Assembly: GCA_028716525.1 (NCBI GenBank)
Contig: JAQUPQ010000013.1
Span: 26,385 to 90,384 of the forward strand
Origin: Terriglobia bacterium
GTDB lineage: Bacteria > Acidobacteriota > Terriglobia > JAIQFV01
DNA length: 64,000 nt
Direction of reading: 5' to 3'
Positions 48,703-58,038 of the stretch are shown here, piece by piece. The notes beneath the pieces were generated by a model that was not told the origin of the DNA, did not search any database, and saw only the letters and a list, made by a program, of their open reading frames with translations. The position numbers were made by a program, and so were the translations under genes. Position 1 is the stretch's first letter; the number at the start of each line of letters is the position of its first letter.

Positions 48703-48900
48703 CAGGTGCCAGGGACCGGGTGTCAGGGGTCAGGGAAGGCCTTGGGGGTTTGAGATTGCGCGATTGGGAAAATACAGGTGTGAGGTTTGAGGGGCGAGGA
48801 ACAGCAGTTGGAATTAGAAATTAAGAATTAAAAATTAGGATTTGAAGTTAGCTATCAGCTGTCGCCTTTGAACTATCAGACGTTAGCCTTTAGCAATCAG
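48703..48900. repeat. Series of 7-bp-periodic degenerate arrays between the two permease genes
   Basis: 48703-48737 CAGGTGC CAGGGAC CGGGTGT CAGGGGT CAGGGAA; 48776-48803 AGGTGTG AGGTTTG AGGGGCG AGGAACA; 48810-48900 thirteen consecutive heptads from GGAATTA to CAATCAG. Confidence 0.85.
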
Positions 48901-49041
48901 CGTAACGAGGCGTGGCGAGCAAGCGGGCAAGCCCTCAAGCTTGCAAGCCTGAAGGCGTAATTGAGAGTCGGCAATCCATTTTTGTTATGCAGAGATGTTC
49001 AACGATCATCTGTTGGCCCGCTTAGCGCTTGGGGCTTGGTA

Positions 49042-49132
49042 CTTATAGCTCTCGCCTGATTGCTGAAAGCTGATGTCTGATGGTTCATAGCTTTTGGCTG
49101 ATTGCTGAAAGCTGACAGCTGATTGCTGAGGT
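49042..49132. repeat. 7-bp-periodic array (CTGATTG/CTGAAAG type), 13 heptads, inverted relative to 48852-48900
   Basis: CTTATAG CTCTCGC CTGATTG CTGAAAG CTGATGT CTGATGG TTCATAG CTTTTGG CTGATTG CTGAAAG CTGACAG CTGATTG CTGAGGT. Confidence 0.88.
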
Positions 49133-49144
49133 CCAGAGTTTTCC

Positions 49145-49936
49145 GTGAAGCGACACTTTTTACTATTCATCCATTATTTCGCCCAATATTCCAAAGTGCG
49201 CATGGCCTACAAGGGCGATTTCTTCATTGCTCTAGGAACCTCTTTTACGGCCACGTTGCTGGGATTCGGTTTTGTTCTGGTGCTGTTTTCGAAAATCCCG
49301 AACCTCAAGGGCTGGTCGTTTAACGAGCTGTTGTTTCTGTACGGCTTTTCGCTGATTCCCCTGGGATTTTTCAACATGCTGAGCCTCAATCTCTATCAAT
49401 TCGGCGAGGTCTACATCATCCAGGGAAAATTCGATCGCATTCTTTTGCGTCCCATTCACTCGTTGTTTCAAGTGTTGTTCGAAGCTTTTCGCCTGGAGTC
49501 GTTGCAGGAAACCATTACGGGCATTTTGGTGATGGCCTACTGCTCTCATCGAATGCATTTGGAATGGGGCACGATCGACGTGTTATTGGCCGTGGTCATG
49601 ATTGCCTTGGGCGCGATCATTTATCTGGCCACTTTCCTCATCCTAACCAGCGTCTCGTTCTTTTTTGAAGACAAGGTGGGGGTTGTGCCGCCGGTGTATA
49701 ACATGTTAGCCTTCGGACGTTACCCCCTGTCGATTTATAATGTGTTCATTCAGTTTTTGTTGAGTTGGATTATTCCGTTTGCCTTTGCGTCGTTTTACCC
49801 GAGTGTTCGATTGCTGCATCGCAGTGAATATGGGGGTTTTTACGTTTTACTACCGGCGGTCGCCCTGTTTTTCTCAGGGCTGGCATTGGTGCTGTGGCAG
49901 CTGGGTGAGAGAAACTACAGCAGCACGGGAACGTAG
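49145..49936 (+). CDS. ABC-2-type transporter permease (second subunit)
   Basis: MKRHFLLFIHYFAQYSKVRMAYKGDFFIALGTSFTATLLGFGFVLVLFSKIPNLKGWSFNELLFLYGFSLI; 6 TM. Confidence 0.9.
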   Translation: MKRHFLLFIHYFAQYSKVRMAYKGDFFIALGTSFTATLLGFGFVLVLFSKIPNLKGWSFNELLFLYGFSLIPLGFFNMLSLNLYQFGEVYIIQGKFDRILLRPIHSLFQVLFEAFRLESLQETITGILVMAYCSHRMHLEWGTIDVLLAVVMIALGAIIYLATFLILTSVSFFFEDKVGVVPPVYNMLAFGRYPLSIYNVFIQFLLSWIIPFAFASFYPSVRLLHRSEYGGFYVLLPAVALFFSGLALVLWQLGERNYSSTGT

Positions 49937-49970
49937 ATCATAAACAGGCCGGAAGGTGCAGCGGCTTTTG

Positions 49971-50495
49971 ATGTGGATCATGCACACCTATTTTCCCATG
50001 GATGCAGAAAAAGACTTGATGGACTGGCTGATGTGGCCATGTCTGATCCTGATCGTGACAACGCCGTTGCGGTTTGCGATGGAGGCGGCCGGAGTATCGA
50101 CCGGGATTACGCGATTTTTCAGTTCCACGGTCATCGTGATGCTCCTGTCCGCGTATCTCGGTGCCGCCATGGCACAGCACATTGAGAATCCCTGGCGGCG
50201 ACTTATCGGCGCAGGATTTTCATTGGGCTATTTGAATGGATTGATGACGCTCATCGCAACCCTGCTCAGCACCTATACCACCATCGAAACACACTATCGA
50301 TATCACGATGTCCACATCAGCGACGCCCGACATATTCTCATGATGCACGTTGTGAGCGGTCCGCTCCTCATTTCTCTGGTCGCGATTCTGATTGCGCTCG
50401 CCGCCTACGGCATTTCCGTTCGCATCAAGAAACGGCGCCTGTCATTCGCCGTATCTTCGGACGATCGCGCGACATCCCGGACGGACCCTAAATAG
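49971..50495 (+). CDS. Hypothetical membrane protein
   Basis: Several TM segments (LMWPCLILIVTTPLRFAM; FFSSTVIVMLLSAYLGAAMA; LLISLVAILIALAAYG). Confidence 0.65.
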   Translation: MWIMHTYFPMDAEKDLMDWLMWPCLILIVTTPLRFAMEAAGVSTGITRFFSSTVIVMLLSAYLGAAMAQHIENPWRRLIGAGFSLGYLNGLMTLIATLLSTYTTIETHYRYHDVHISDARHILMMHVVSGPLLISLVAILIALAAYGISVRIKKRRLSFAVSSDDRATSRTDPK

Positions 50496-50502
50496 ATATT
50501 GA

Positions 50503-53346
50503 ATGAACAATCTCATGTGGCTCAAATCCAGATATCCCTCCGATCACATCTCCTGGAGTTTGCGAAAATTGCCGGGTCGATGGCGTTTCTTCTCTCGGCC
50601 GGTTGTGGCACTGATCTTGTTGCTGACGACGGCATCCGGATTAGCGGCTCAGTCGGCGCCCACACGCGACGAGCTGTTCAACCGGCTTCCATTGACCGCC
50701 CGCGTGTTGATGGTCGGGGCCCACCCGGACGATGAAAATAGTGCACTGCTTGAATATCTTTCACGCGGGCTGGGTGTGCGATGCGCCTACTTGTCGGCGA
50801 CGCGCGGCGAGGGTGGACAGAATCTCATCGGGCCGGAGTTGTTCGAAGCCCTCGGCATCATCCGTACCGAGGAATTGCTGGCGGCGCGGCAGTACGACCA
50901 GTGTGATCAGTTTTTCACGCGGGCCTTTGATTTTGGATTTTCCAAGGATCCCAACGAAGCTTTTGCGAAGTGGGGGCGCGAGGAAACGCTGGGCGATATG
51001 GTTCGAGTCATTCGACGATATCGGCCCGATGTCGTCATCTCCGTCTGGCAGGGAAAACCCAGCGACGGCCACGGGCATCATCAAGCCATCGGCATTCTGA
51101 CGCCGGAGGCTTTTCGCGACGCCGCGGATTCCGCCAAATTTCCGGAACAACTGCGGCAGGGCTTGCATACGTGGCAGCCCAAACGACTTTATGTGATGGT
51201 TCGCGATCTAAAAGACCCGCAAAGTTTTTCAAGGGATGTCGGAAGCTTCGATTCCGAGCTTCTGCGTTCGCTGCCTGAGATTGCCGCCATCGGTCGGAGC
51301 CAACATCAAACTCAAGGGCAGGGAAGCCCCCGGCGTCAGGGTCCTGTGCCGGTGTATTTGAAATTGGCGGACGGCCCTCCGGGTGTTCAACTTCCCGGCG
51401 ACTCTCAAGCCGTGCGCGCTGATTTTGATGAACTGATGAAAGCCGGAACCGAATCATGGGCCGCCGATGCGGGCACGGAACAACAGATCGTCCCCACGCT
51501 GACCATCGACTTGAAATCCCTTGATGCTTTGGCGCGCAAAATCGCCGCCCGGCCCGAGGCCTCGCCGGCGGAGGTGGTTCCACAAGTGGCCGAAGGCATT
51601 CAGGCGCTTCGCGCGCTGCGGTTGAAGGTGTTGAACAGCGCCCTGAGGGATGACCATCAATTTGCTTTGGACGAACATTTGCGCTCCAAGGAACGGGATT
51701 TTTCACGCGCCTTGGAAGCCGTTTTGGGATTGAGTTTTCAGGTGCGAGCGGCGCAGCCGGCCGCGAATCCGGGAGAAAAATTTGAAGTCACGGCGCGGTT
51801 GTTGAATCGAAGCGGGGTGCCCGTGGAGCCGGTAATTATTGAAGCGGCGCCCCGGCCCGGATGGCGCTTTGAAAAACTTTCCGGAGAATCCAAGCCGTTG
51901 GGTTTTAATCAGTCCGTGGAATGGCGGTTTTCCGTAACACCCCCGGTCGACGCATTGCCGACAGAAATGTACTGGCTGCGTCTGCCGCGAAAGGTGGACC
52001 GCTACGAAATTTCCAACCAGGCGCTCATCGGTTTGGCGGAAGACCCGCCGGAACTCATGTTCCTGGCCACCTACCGCGCCGCTGGAATCACGCGGGGATT
52101 GCCGTTTCGCGTGGAGCGCCCGGTGGAATATGTGCGCGTCGATCCGCGTTATGGAGAACGCCACGAAAGCTTCAAAGTGGTCCCGCCTGTTTCTGTTTCG
52201 GTGGAATTGGGTGGGTCCTCGGCAGCACAAACTCGCGATGCCTTCGTCCGAATTGAAAGCACTTCTCCGCGGCCCATCGACGGCACGGTGAGTTTAATTT
52301 TGCCGAAGGGTTGGCGAAGTACGCCGAGCATGACGGCCGTCTCGGTGGTTCAACGGGGCGATGCCGTCACGAAGAAGTTTGTGCTTCATTATCCCCCCAA
52401 CCTGTCACCGGGGCAGAGACCGATTTTTGCGATTGCAAAAATCGGCAACCAGAATTTTTTGCGCGGCTTTCAGACCATTTCCTATCCCCACATTCACGAG
52501 CAGAACATCTACGAGGCGGCACAGACGGTCGTCAATATTTTGGATCTAAAACTCCCGCCGCACCTCAAGGTGGGATATATCACGGGCACAGGCGACCGGG
52601 TTCCCGAGGCGCTTGCAGAAATGGGGGTCAGTGTAACGGAACTCAATGAGCGGGCATTATCAACGGCGAATCTGGCGGTGTACGATGCCATTGTCACGGG
52701 CATCAGGGCCTACGACGTCCGCCGCGATCTCGATCAGAATAATGCGCGTCTGCTCGATTATGTGCGCCGCGGCGGAACGTTGATTGTGCAATACAATTCC
52801 GTTTCCTTTGGCGCCAATCCGAGTTTGTTGCGGCGCCAAAACAGCGAGGAACTAGCGTCCGTCGACAAGACCACGGATTCCGGTCTTCGAAAGCAACCGG
52901 AGGAATTAAAAGGTCCACAGTCTGAAGAAAAAATCTCGCTTTTCGTGGATGCGACGCGACAATTCGGCCCGTACCCGATGTTGCGAGGCCTTCTGACCGA
53001 CCGCGTGGTCGATGAGCAAGCGCCGGTGACACTTCTTGCTGCCACCAATCCCATCTTCACGAGCCCTAATAGAATTACGTCAAGAGATTTTGACGGTTGG
53101 GTGCAAGAGCGCGGCCTTTATTTCATGAGCGCATGGGATGCCCGCTATACACCGCTCCTGGCCTCGCACGATCCCGGTGAAAAGGATTTGCCGGGAGGAA
53201 TGCTGTACGCGCGTTATGGCAAAGGAAATTTCGTGTACACCGGCTATGCTTGGTTTCGACAGTTGCCCGCGGGCGTCAGCGGCGCTATTCGGATTTTCGC
53301 CAACATGATTTCCTTGTCCCGCACGATTTCCACAAAAACTCCATGA
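50503..53346 (+). CDS. PIG-L/LmbE family deacetylase, multidomain secreted
   Basis: LTARVLMVGAHPDDENSALLEYLSRGLGVRCAYLSATRGEGGQNLIG...SDGHGHHQAIG; C-terminal GATase-like region YDAIVTGIRAYDVRRDLDQNNARLLDYVRRGGTLIVQYN. Confidence 0.9.
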   Translation: MNNLMWLKSRYPSDHISWSLRKLPGRWRFFSRPVVALILLLTTASGLAAQSAPTRDELFNRLPLTARVLMVGAHPDDENSALLEYLSRGLGVRCAYLSATRGEGGQNLIGPELFEALGIIRTEELLAARQYDQCDQFFTRAFDFGFSKDPNEAFAKWGREETLGDMVRVIRRYRPDVVISVWQGKPSDGHGHHQAIGILTPEAFRDAADSAKFPEQLRQGLHTWQPKRLYVMVRDLKDPQSFSRDVGSFDSELLRSLPEIAAIGRSQHQTQGQGSPRRQGPVPVYLKLADGPPGVQLPGDSQAVRADFDELMKAGTESWAADAGTEQQIVPTLTIDLKSLDALARKIAARPEASPAEVVPQVAEGIQALRALRLKVLNSALRDDHQFALDEHLRSKERDFSRALEAVLGLSFQVRAAQPAANPGEKFEVTARLLNRSGVPVEPVIIEAAPRPGWRFEKLSGESKPLGFNQSVEWRFSVTPPVDALPTEMYWLRLPRKVDRYEISNQALIGLAEDPPELMFLATYRAAGITRGLPFRVERPVEYVRVDPRYGERHESFKVVPPVSVSVELGGSSAAQTRDAFVRIESTSPRPIDGTVSLILPKGWRSTPSMTAVSVVQRGDAVTKKFVLHYPPNLSPGQRPIFAIAKIGNQNFLRGFQTISYPHIHEQNIYEAAQTVVNILDLKLPPHLKVGYITGTGDRVPEALAEMGVSVTELNERALSTANLAVYDAIVTGIRAYDVRRDLDQNNARLLDYVRRGGTLIVQYNSVSFGANPSLLRRQNSEELASVDKTTDSGLRKQPEELKGPQSEEKISLFVDATRQFGPYPMLRGLLTDRVVDEQAPVTLLAATNPIFTSPNRITSRDFDGWVQERGLYFMSAWDARYTPLLASHDPGEKDLPGGMLYARYGKGNFVYTGYAWFRQLPAGVSGAIRIFANMISLSRTISTKTP

Positions 53347-54740
53347 CACCACGACCAGATGCGTCGGACTCCATGCGTCCCGGGGCCGGCCTCATTCGCG
53401 GCATCGGCTTATGGCAAGCGACGTCGTTGAACATGATCGACATGATCGGCGTCGGTCCGTTCATCACGCTGCCGGCGATTCTGGCGGCCATGGGCGGACC
53501 TCAAGCCATGCTGGGCTGGGTTTTCGGCGCCTTGATTTCGATGTGTGACGGTTTGGTGTGGGCGGAATTCGGAGCGGCGCTTCCCGGTTCCGGCGGCTCC
53601 TATGTCTACCTGCGCGAAGCCTTCGGCGATCGCTGGGGCCGTTTGATGTCGTTCTTGTTCATCTGGATGATTCTGTTCAGTGCGCCTCTTTCCGTGGCTT
53701 CGGGCGCGATTGGGTTTTCGCAATACACCTCATTTCTTTGGCGGGGCATGACACCGTTGGAAAGCAAACTGGTGGCCGTAGGCGTGGTTGTGCTGACGGT
53801 GGCGTTGTTGTATCGAAAGATCACAACCATCGGCAAACTTTCCATCCTGTTATGGGGCGGTGTGCTCTTGACGGTGGGCTGGATGGTGGTGGCGGGGCTC
53901 GCCAACTTTCATCTCAAGAACGTGCTCGATTTTCCTCCCGGGGCCTTTCGCCTGAACATGAACTTCTGGTTCGGATTGGCGCTGGCTTCGCGCTTTGCGC
54001 TGTATGACTATTGGGGCTATTACAACATTTGTTTTTTGGGCGACGAGGTGCGCGACCCTCACCGCAACATCCCGCGAGCCGTGCTGATATCGATTGCCGG
54101 TGTGGCCGCGATTTATTTCTTGATGAATGTGTCGGTCATCAGCGTGATTCCATGGCGCCAAGCGGTGGCACTCGTTTCCAATCCCAACCAGACGCACAAC
54201 TTTATTGCCTCGGTCTTCATGGAACGGCTGTATGGCCATGGCGCGGCGGTTGTGATCACAGTATTGGTGATGTGGACTGCCTTTGCCTCGGTGTTCTCGT
54301 TGCTGCTGGGCTATTCGCGTATTCCCTATGCGGCGGCGGAGCGGGGAGATTTCTTCAAGTGGTTTGCAAAACTCCATCCGCGTCATTCGTTTCCTTATCT
54401 ATCGCTCCTTTTCCTGGGAGTGACGGCGGCGTTCTTCAGTCTCAAAAAGTTAACCGACGTCATTTCGGCGCTGGTCATCATCCGGGTGGTCATTCAATTC
54501 TTGAGCCAGACCGTAGGATTGATGGTTTGGCGCCGGCGTCGGCCGGAGGTGACACGGCCTTTTCGCATGTGGTTGTATCCGTTACCCGCGCTGATCGCGC
54601 TGGCGGGCTGGGTGTTTGTCTTAATTTCACGGGCGCAGGAAATGCGGTTCATTTTTTATGCGGTCCTGGTGACGGCGGCCGGCGTTTTGCTGTTCTTCTA
54701 TCGAGCCCACCATCAACGCCGCTGGCCGTTTGCCGGCTAG
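53343..54740 (+). CDS. APC-superfamily permease
   Basis: LIRGIGLWQATSLNMIDMIGVGPFITLPAILAAMGGPQAMLGWVFGALISMCDGLVWAEFGAALPGSGGSYVYLREAFGDRWG; ATGA overlap with the PIG-L gene. Confidence 0.92.
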   Translation: MTPRPDASDSMRPGAGLIRGIGLWQATSLNMIDMIGVGPFITLPAILAAMGGPQAMLGWVFGALISMCDGLVWAEFGAALPGSGGSYVYLREAFGDRWGRLMSFLFIWMILFSAPLSVASGAIGFSQYTSFLWRGMTPLESKLVAVGVVVLTVALLYRKITTIGKLSILLWGGVLLTVGWMVVAGLANFHLKNVLDFPPGAFRLNMNFWFGLALASRFALYDYWGYYNICFLGDEVRDPHRNIPRAVLISIAGVAAIYFLMNVSVISVIPWRQAVALVSNPNQTHNFIASVFMERLYGHGAAVVITVLVMWTAFASVFSLLLGYSRIPYAAAERGDFFKWFAKLHPRHSFPYLSLLFLGVTAAFFSLKKLTDVISALVIIRVVIQFLSQTVGLMVWRRRRPEVTRPFRMWLYPLPALIALAGWVFVLISRAQEMRFIFYAVLVTAAGVLLFFYRAHHQRRWPFAG

Positions 54741-55065
54741 CGGTCGGGCCGGGTACAGCCTATGGAAAGCCGGTGCTCCATCAAACTTTTGCAAATAATT
54801 ACACACGAGGCGCGGTCAGTTTGCTAGATTACTGGCGCTCTTTTTCATCGACTGGCGTCACAGGGAACACCGTTTAGCTCGCAGGGGAAATCGTGTTCAT
54901 GCGGTCCGGAGTAGTGGTCGGTGCTGCAAGAGTTCCCCGGGAAGAATCGTCGTCTTTCGGGTGCCGGTCGAATTTTCAGACCTTACCGTGCCTCAGGATT
55001 CTTTAGCTTTCATCTCATCCGTCAAGTCAAACGAGCAACAGCAGATTTTGAAATGGGAGGAGCCG

Positions 55066-55452
55066 ATGCCTCAAAAGACCAAACCGCCGCGAGGAAAAAA
55101 CAAGTTCATCCCGGCATCGCTCAGCATGGTCGAGCCCAAGCTGCGCGACATTTATTACGAGTTTTACAAAGAAGCTTATCGACCCACATCACTCGATTTC
55201 AAAACCAAAGAGCTGATTTCCATTGCGGCCTCGCTGCTGGCCAAGTGCGAAGGGTGTTTGGAGGGGCATATTAAGAAAGCGCTTCAAGGGGGCGCCACCA
55301 AGCATGAAATCAGCGATGCCATCGCCATTGCCATCGGCATCAATGCCGCCGCAGTCATCGATCAAACCGACAAGGTCGCCATCACGCTGGGATTGGATCA
55401 CTTTGAAGGTTTGCGTCACGGCGGAGCGAATGCTCAAGAGAAGAAGAATTGA
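55066..55452 (+). CDS. Carboxymuconolactone decarboxylase (AhpD-like) family protein
   Basis: LDFKTKELISIAASLLAKCEGCLEGHIKKALQGGATKHEISDAIAIAIGINAAAVIDQ; CxxC motif. Confidence 0.9.
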   Translation: MPQKTKPPRGKNKFIPASLSMVEPKLRDIYYEFYKEAYRPTSLDFKTKELISIAASLLAKCEGCLEGHIKKALQGGATKHEISDAIAIAIGINAAAVIDQTDKVAITLGLDHFEGLRHGGANAQEKKN

Positions 55453-55586
55453 GGCTCGAAGTCGCGCGCGGTTAAGGAAAGAACGGCTTTGAAACGAGCC
55501 GCAGACCCGCGCTCTCTTGGGGCATTCACTTCGACGCTCCCGAGTCGCTGTGTAATGCGGGTCTATCAAAATTCAATTTTCCGAGA

Positions 55587-56807
55587 ATGAATAACCGGAC
55601 ATCTTTCAGCCTCATCGCCAATCTGTTCTTGCTGCTCTTTCTGGGTGTGGTCGACAACCAGATGATCTCACCTCTCTTGCCGCTCATTCAAAAATCCTTT
55701 GGTGTGGATGTGACCACCGTCGGCGCGCTGGTGGTGGCGTATTCCATCGCGGCGGCGTGCAGTGCCCTGTTGTCCGGCGCCCTTTCAGATCATTACGGCC
55801 GCAAGGCCTTCCTGGTCAGCGCGGCCATCGGGTTTGCGGTGTTTTCGCTGTTGACGCATTGGGCCTATTCATTTGCGGTGCTTCTGGTGTTGCGATTTCT
55901 GGTGGGCCTGTGCGCCGGCACCATCTCCACCTGCACCATCGCTCTGGCCAGCGACACCTTCCCGTATGAAATTCGCGGTCGGGCCATTGGAACAATTTCT
56001 TCGGCTTACTTTGCGGCGTTGATCCTGGGAGTTCCCATCGGTTCGCTGGCGGCTGACCGATTCGAATGGCGCACCATTTTTCCGGCGTTGGCGTTGGTGG
56101 CATTGCTGATTGCCGTGACCAACGCCATTTTTCTTCCCCCGCGAAAAATTCAGGCCAAGGCGGCGGATTCCGACTTGCTTCGCACGCGCCTGAAATCTTT
56201 TATGCGATTTTTCTCGAAGAGCGATTTGCTGGCTTCGGTGGTCATGGCATTTTTTGTGAGCGGCGGCATCGTGGGTTTGATCACCTACATCGGAGTGTGG
56301 TTGAATACCGCCTACCAGATTCCCATTCGTTGGGTGGGCATCATCTTCCTGTTGAGCGGCGTGGTTTCGCTCGTCGGAGCGCCGCTGGGCGGAGTTTTGT
56401 CGGATCGTTGGGGCAAGCGCCGCGTCTCCATGATCAGTTGCGTGTTGCTGGCCGTAGCCATTCTGTTGATCCCGATGCTGCACTGGGGAGTGGCGTTGTT
56501 TGCGGTGTTCGGCCTCGTCAGCCTGGGCGCGGCTTTTCGTCAGGGTCCCATCACCGCTTTAATCACGGAGCTGGTGGACGAAAAGGAGCGGGGCGCCTTC
56601 GTGGCGTTGCGAAATATTTCTTCCCAGTTGGGAATTGCCAGCGCGGCGTTTTTGGGCGGTATCCTTTATCAGACCTGGGGATACACGGCCGTGGCGATTC
56701 TTTGCAGCGGTTTTACATTGGTGGTGGTGTGGTTGTTGGCACAGTTCATTCAGGAGCCGCATCTCGAGCACCACTCGGTCGTCTCGGGACCCGTGGGCTC
56801 GCGTTAA
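55587..56807 (+). CDS. MFS transporter
   Basis: 12 TM pattern; GALSDHYGRKAFLVSAAIGFAVFSLLTHWA motif A and second-half GGVLSDRWGKRRV. Confidence 0.93.
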   Translation: MNNRTSFSLIANLFLLLFLGVVDNQMISPLLPLIQKSFGVDVTTVGALVVAYSIAAACSALLSGALSDHYGRKAFLVSAAIGFAVFSLLTHWAYSFAVLLVLRFLVGLCAGTISTCTIALASDTFPYEIRGRAIGTISSAYFAALILGVPIGSLAADRFEWRTIFPALALVALLIAVTNAIFLPPRKIQAKAADSDLLRTRLKSFMRFFSKSDLLASVVMAFFVSGGIVGLITYIGVWLNTAYQIPIRWVGIIFLLSGVVSLVGAPLGGVLSDRWGKRRVSMISCVLLAVAILLIPMLHWGVALFAVFGLVSLGAAFRQGPITALITELVDEKERGAFVALRNISSQLGIASAAFLGGILYQTWGYTAVAILCSGFTLVVVWLLAQFIQEPHLEHHSVVSGPVGSR

Positions 56808-56829
56808 ACAACTTATCAAGGAGCAGAAA

Positions 56830-57789
56830 TTGGCCGACAAGCCCCGCAAAAGGTGGAAGAAAATTCTGAAATGGACGTTGATTGTTTTGCTCCTGGGGGT
56901 CGCTTCCTTCTTCCTCGTTTATGTCCCTTACTTTTTCGCCCACGTGGTCACGCGCGGACGTTATCACTACCGGGACAAGGATGACGGTCAAACCCCGGCC
57001 ACGTACAACGTGGCCTACCGCGACATCGAGTTTCAAACCTCGGATCATCTTTTGTTAAAGGGCTGGTTTGTTCCGGCGGACCATCCTCGTGGCACGGTGG
57101 TATACGTGCATGGATTGAATCGCACGCGCATCGAACTCCTGCGCCAGGCCATGTTTATTCATCACCTGGGTTACAACGGGATTCTTTTCGACGAGCGGCA
57201 CGAGGGCGCAAGCGAAGGAACCATCACGACGATGGGTTATTTTGAACGCTACGACGTCGAAGCGGCCGTCCGCAAAGCTTTGGAGCTGGATCCCGCGGCG
57301 CGGCCCATCATTGTGTGGGGAATTTCCATGGGAGCGGCGGCGTCCTTGGAAGCCGCGGCCGAAACTCCGGCCATCGACGCCGTCATTTGCGACAGCACTT
57401 TTCTGACGCTCCGCGATACCACCTATCATCATTTGAAATTGTTCATGCACCTTCCCAAATTTCCAACCGCCATGACGACCCTGCTGTTCTTCGAGCATTT
57501 CGCGCACTTCAACGCCGACGATTTTGATTTGCAGAAAGCTGTGCAGCGCATCGGGAATCGGCCCATCCTGTTTGTGGCCGGGGGAAACGACAATCGCATG
57601 CCCCCGTCGATTGCCCGGCATCTGTTCTTTATGGCGCAAAGCGGATACAAAATGTTTTTGGAGGTTCCGGGCGCCCGTCACGGGGAATCATTCCGCACCA
57701 ACCCCAAGCTTTATGAAGATGCCGTGGTCGAATTCTTGGGTCGGGTTCAGGAATCGGTGGGACCTGCTGAGAACCGATCTGCACGTTAG
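56830..57789 (+). CDS. Alpha/beta hydrolase
   Basis: TM anchor, PRGTVVYVHGLNRTRIELLRQ, nucleophile elbow VWGISMGAAAS, LFVAGGNDNRMPP, ARHGESF; probable TTG start. Confidence 0.87.
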   Translation: MADKPRKRWKKILKWTLIVLLLGVASFFLVYVPYFFAHVVTRGRYHYRDKDDGQTPATYNVAYRDIEFQTSDHLLLKGWFVPADHPRGTVVYVHGLNRTRIELLRQAMFIHHLGYNGILFDERHEGASEGTITTMGYFERYDVEAAVRKALELDPAARPIIVWGISMGAAASLEAAAETPAIDAVICDSTFLTLRDTTYHHLKLFMHLPKFPTAMTTLLFFEHFAHFNADDFDLQKAVQRIGNRPILFVAGGNDNRMPPSIARHLFFMAQSGYKMFLEVPGARHGESFRTNPKLYEDAVVEFLGRVQESVGPAENRSAR

Positions 57790-57832
57790 CTGCTCCTAAG
57801 AAATGTGTTAGGGGCTGGCGGCTTAGAAGGCA

Positions 57833-57965
57833 GTGACGAGTGACAAGTGACGAGCGGAATACGGCTGGTTCTGGATAGATTGTTCTAGCATGTTGCTAAT
57901 TGGCGCTTTGGATGAATTCTGAGAACTTACTTGCCACTCGTCACTTATCACTAATCACTCGCCGC
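57833..57965. repeat. Heptad-repeat inverted element (GTGACGA type)
   Basis: Left 57833-57853 GTGACGA GTGACAA GTGACGA; right 57931-57965 TTGCCAC TCGTCAC TTATCAC TAATCAC TCGCCGC. Confidence 0.82.
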
Positions 57966-57999
57966 TTCTTCAATCGTCAAGCAATCCAAAGTAGGTAGC

Positions 58000-58034
58000 C
58001 CGCCCGGGTTTTATCCAGGGCGGGACTTTTTCTG
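58000..58034 (+). terminator. Rho-independent-like terminator with GTAGC-footed hairpin
   Basis: CCCGCCC-GGGTTTTATCCA-GGGCGGG followed by actttttctg, between convergent genes. Confidence 0.6.
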
Positions 58035-58038
58035 TGTG

